Below are positions 13,696-15,641 of a stretch of DNA of 15,641 nucleotides, one piece after another. Position numbers and translations under genes: made by a program. Source of the DNA: Hydrogenophaga sp. GTDB taxonomy: Bacteria > Pseudomonadota > Gammaproteobacteria > Burkholderiales > Burkholderiaceae_C. How positions within the stretch are numbered: the stretch's first letter is position 1; the number at the start of each line of letters is the position of its first letter. Below the pieces are notes generated by a model. That model did no database searches, was not told the origin of the DNA, and saw only the letters and a list, made by a program, of their open reading frames with translations. Where the stretch lies: NCBI GenBank assembly GCA_030684755.1, contig JAUXXN010000186.1, positions 1 through 15,641 of the forward strand, given 5' to 3'.

Positions 13696-13889
13696 GGAGC
13701 CACGTTGTAGCCCTCTTCACGAATGGCTTCAGCCACCGCTTCGCGGGGTTGTTCGGTGTCCACTTCGACCCGGTTCTGGATGCGGTCAATGCTGACGACG
13801 GCTTGGGGGTCAAGCAGTTTGATGGCGGTGGTGACGGCTTTTTCGCAGTGACCGCAGGTCATGCCTTGCACGGAAAAAATCTGGTTCAT
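13692..13889 (-). CDS. copZ: Cytosolic copper chaperone CopZ (HMA domain)
   Basis: The 65-residue product is a single heavy-metal-associated domain with the ferredoxin-like fold order and GMTCGHCEKAV; the CxxC pair is C12 and C15. Such proteins bind Cu(I) in the cytosol and hand it to CopA or CueR. It is transcribed away from copA, starts 67 bp from its CueR-type promoter core, and overlaps cueR by 4 bp. A weak GGAA lies before its ATG. Confidence 0.9.
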   Translation of the reverse strand: MNQIFSVQGMTCGHCEKAVTTAIKLLDPQAVVSIDRIQNRVEVDTEQPREAVAEAIREEGYNVAP

Positions 13890-13925
13890 GGTGTGTTCCG
13901 GTGGGTAGAGATAGACGATGTGCCC

Positions 13926-13956
13926 ATGCTCGGGCTTGACACGGTGTCAAGGTCAA
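13926..13956 (-). promoter_or_regulatory. CueR-type promoter for copZ-cueR
   Basis: On the minus strand the -35 TTGACC (13956-13951) is followed by a 19-bp spacer and a weak -10 GAGCAT (13931-13926). The spacer contains the dyad CTTGACAC-C-GTGTCAAG (13935-13951). Half-sites ACCTTGA and TCAAGCC flank 7 bp, as in CueR operators. The long spacer is typical of MerR-regulated promoters. Confidence 0.7.
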
Positions 13957-13988
13957 GTTGCTGAAAAAAGAACGATACACCTTGTCGC

Positions 13989-14019
13989 TTGACCTTCCTA
14001 CTGGGGGAAAGCTTATGCT
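13989..14019 (+). promoter_or_regulatory. CueR-type promoter for copA
   Basis: TTGACC (13989-13994), a 19-bp spacer and TATGCT (14014-14019) form a MerR-type promoter. Half-sites ACCTTCC and GGAAAGC flank 7 bp, closely matching the E. coli copA CueR operator (ACCTTCC-N7-GGAAGGT). The expected transcription start is about 14026, which is the A of the copA ATG. Confidence 0.85.
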
Positions 14020-14025
14020 GTGGGA

Positions 14026-15641
14026 ATGAAAAGTTTGAATACAGCGACCGAAACGCCCAGCCAAATCGACCTGGGTATTGGCGGCATGACTTGTGCCTCG
14101 TGTGTGTCGCGGGTAGAAAAAACGCTGAAAAAGCAGGCGGGCGTGAGCGAAGCCACGGTGAACCTGGCCACCGAGTCGGCGCGCATCACACTGACCGGTG
14201 CGCACGATGCCCAGACCCTGGCGCGCCTGAAGCGCGCCGTGCGTGACGCTGGCTACGAACCGCGCACCCCCGACGCCATGGACGACAGCACGCCCGCGCA
14301 CTGGATGGGCTTACCGGTGGACTTGTGGCCGGTGTTGGTGGGTGTTTTGCTGTCAACGCCGCTGGCGCTGCCCATGGTTGGAGACCTGTTTGGCAAGCAT
14401 TGGATGCTGCCCGCCGCCATCCAGTTTGTGTTGGCCACGCCGGTGCAATTTGTGCTGGGTGCGCGCTTTTACAAGGCAGGCTGGCACGCGCTGAAAGCGC
14501 TCACGGGCAACATGGAATTGCTGGTGGCCATCGGCACAACGGCGGGTTGGGCGTTGTCCACCTGGCTGTGGTGGAAGGCCGAGCCGGGCGAGATGGTGCA
14601 CCTGTATTACGAGGGTTCGGCGGTGGTGATCACGCTGGTGCTGTTGGGCAAATGGTTGGAAACCCGCGCCAAGCGCCAGACCACCAGCGCCATCCGTGCG
14701 CTGCACGCGTTGCGGCCCGAGCGCGCCCATTTGTTGCCCGACGGCGTTCGGCGCATGGAAATCACCGATGTGCCGGTGGACGAGCTGTTGCCGGGCGACA
14801 TCATCCGTGTGCTGCCGGGTGAGCGCTTTGCCGCCGATGGCGAGTTGCTGCTGGGCCACACGCAGGCCGATGAGTCGATGCTGACTGGCGAGGCCATGCC
14901 GGTGAGCAAAAAGACGGGTGATTTTGTGACCGGTGGCGCGCTCAATGGCGAGGGTTCGGTGGAGGTGCAGGTGCGCGCCATTGGCGCACAGAGCGTGCTG
15001 GCCCAGATCATTGCGCTGGTGCAAGACGCACAAGCCACCAAGGCGCCGGTGCAGCGCTTGGTGGACCGGGTGGCTGCGGTGTTTGTGCCGGTGGTGCTGG
15101 TCATTGCCGCCGTGACGCTGGCGGCTTGGCTCTGGAGCGGTGCGCCGGTGGAAGAAGCCTTGCTGCACGCTGTGGCGGTGTTGGTGATTGCCTGCCCTTG
15201 CGCGCTGGGCCTTGCAACGCCCACGGCCATCATGGCCGGAACCGGTGTGGCCGCGCAACACGGCATATTGATCAAGGATGTGCAGGCGTTGGAAATTGCG
15301 CACCGCGTGGACACGGTGGCGTTTGACAAAACCGGCACGCTCACCGTGGGTCGTCCACGGCTACAGTTGATTGAAGCCATGCCCGGCGTGGACGAGCGGG
15401 CGGTGCTGCAAGCCGCCAGCGCACTGCAAGCGCAGAGCGCCCACCCGCTGGCCCGCGCGGTGCTGGACGCTGCCGCTGCGGGGGGGCTGGTGTTGAGCAG
15501 CGATGCCGCGCAAGATGTGCAGGCCGTGGCTGGGCGCGGTGGCTGGGGCACGGTGCAGGGTGTTCGGCTGGCGCTGGGCAGTTTGCGCTGGATGGATGAA
15601 TTGGACGCACCGCTGGGTGTGCTGGCCAAACGCGCGACGGT
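14026..15641 (+). CDS. copA: Cu(I)-exporting P1B-type ATPase CopA (3' end outside window)
   Basis: At least 538 residues are in the window and the frame is open at the edge, so the C-terminal ATP-binding part and last two membrane helices are missing. The product pumps Cu(I) out of the cytosol. One N-terminal HMA domain carries GMTCASC (20-26). Membrane segments follow, then the actuator motif TGEAMP (287-292), the CPC ion-binding motif in ACPCALGLATP (C390, C392), and the phosphorylation motif DKTGTLT (D434). The CPC motif marks a Cu(I)/Ag(I) pump rather than a zinc or cadmium pump of unknown class. The ATG at 14026 lies only 7 bp after the -10 of its CueR promoter and lacks a Shine-Dalgarno sequence in any transcript, suggesting a leaderless mRNA. 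Confidence 0.95.
   Translation, partial: MKSLNTATETPSQIDLGIGGMTCASCVSRVEKTLKKQAGVSEATVNLATESARITLTGAHDAQTLARLKRAVRDAGYEPRTPDAMDDSTPAHWMGLPVDLWPVLVGVLLSTPLALPMVGDLFGKHWMLPAAIQFVLATPVQFVLGARFYKAGWHALKALTGNMELLVAIGTTAGWALSTWLWWKAEPGEMVHLYYEGSAVVITLVLLGKWLETRAKRQTTSAIRALHALRPERAHLLPDGVRRMEITDVPVDELLPGDIIRVLPGERFAADGELLLGHTQADESMLTGEAMPVSKKTGDFVTGGALNGEGSVEVQVRAIGAQSVLAQIIALVQDAQATKAPVQRLVDRVAAVFVPVVLVIAAVTLAAWLWSGAPVEEALLHAVAVLVIACPCALGLATPTAIMAGTGVAAQHGILIKDVQALEIAHRVDTVAFDKTGTLTVGRPRLQLIEAMPGVDERAVLQAASALQAQSAHPLARAVLDAAAAGGLVLSSDAAQDVQAVAGRGGWGTVQGVRLALGSLRWMDELDAPLGVLAKRAT

Noticed and set aside
14015..14029. Four-codon leader peptide MLWE overlapping the copA start (ATGA) with a GGGGGAAA ribosome-binding-like site
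   Set aside because: Its ATG lies inside the copA -10 element TATGCT and the purine run is in the promoter spacer, so it would not be transcribed from the CueR promoter.
1..15641. tRNA, rRNA, CRISPR arrays, transposase genes and parS (TGTTTCACGTGAAACA-type) sites
   Set aside because: None was seen. CACGTG occurs in a few places but without the parS flanks; the origin-like repeats lack CRISPR periodicity and have no transposase or terminal target duplications.

Overview
The window looks like chromosomal DNA of a betaproteobacterium, most likely a Comamonadaceae-type Burkholderiales. Coding sequence is GC-rich with high-GC third codon positions. The gene families are typical of that group: minCDE, a glycine-rich RRM protein, a UbiM-like hydroxylase, a Pat-type acetyltransferase and a CueR/CopZ/CopA copper system. 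This placement rests on protein style and context, not on a database search.

Layout. Positions 1-450 hold a GC-rich structured stretch of unknown role and an inverted copy (A) of an origin-like repeat. Next come a UbiA/MenA-family prenyltransferase (minus), the min operon minC-minD-minE (plus), a hairpin-rich bidirectional terminator region, a small RRM RNA-binding protein (minus) and an ABC1/UbiB-family kinase-like protein (plus). About 1 kb without an intact gene follows (6144-7144). It carries two more direct copies (B, C) of the origin-like repeat and a coding-like remnant between them. To the right lie a Pat-type protein acetyltransferase, an HDAC-family deacetylase and a UbiM-like monooxygenase (all minus), the last with a perfect FNR/Anr-type box upstream. 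The right end is a copper module: a Met/His-rich Spy/CpxP-like periplasmic protein, cueR and copZ (minus), then a divergent copA that runs off the window. The two intergenic CueR-type promoters face opposite ways.

Most notable observation. The three repeats share the architecture of a bacterial basal origin-unwinding system: DnaA boxes, a 14-nt spacer, then a run of CTA-type DnaA-trios and an AT-richer tail. In all three copies exactly 109 nt separate the two main DnaA boxes and exactly 14 nt separate the last box from the trios. Hand-sampled base composition also changes sign across copies B/C. Left of them the plus strand has more C than G in both the minus-strand prenyltransferase and the plus-strand ABC1 gene. 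Right of them it has more G than C in both the minus-strand pat and the plus-strand copA. That pattern fits a replication origin near 6.2-7.1 kb. No dnaA, dnaN, gyrB, rpmH or parAB is visible here, so this would be an origin region split from its usual gene neighbourhood, in three modules around the min genes, or a DnaA-titrating or secondary-origin locus.

Functional themes. Three genes belong to quinone-related families (prenyltransferase, ABC1/UbiB-like, UbiM-like) but do not form one operon. pat and the HDAC-family gene pair a likely lysine acetylase with a likely deacetylase. The right end is a copper-sensing and export unit.
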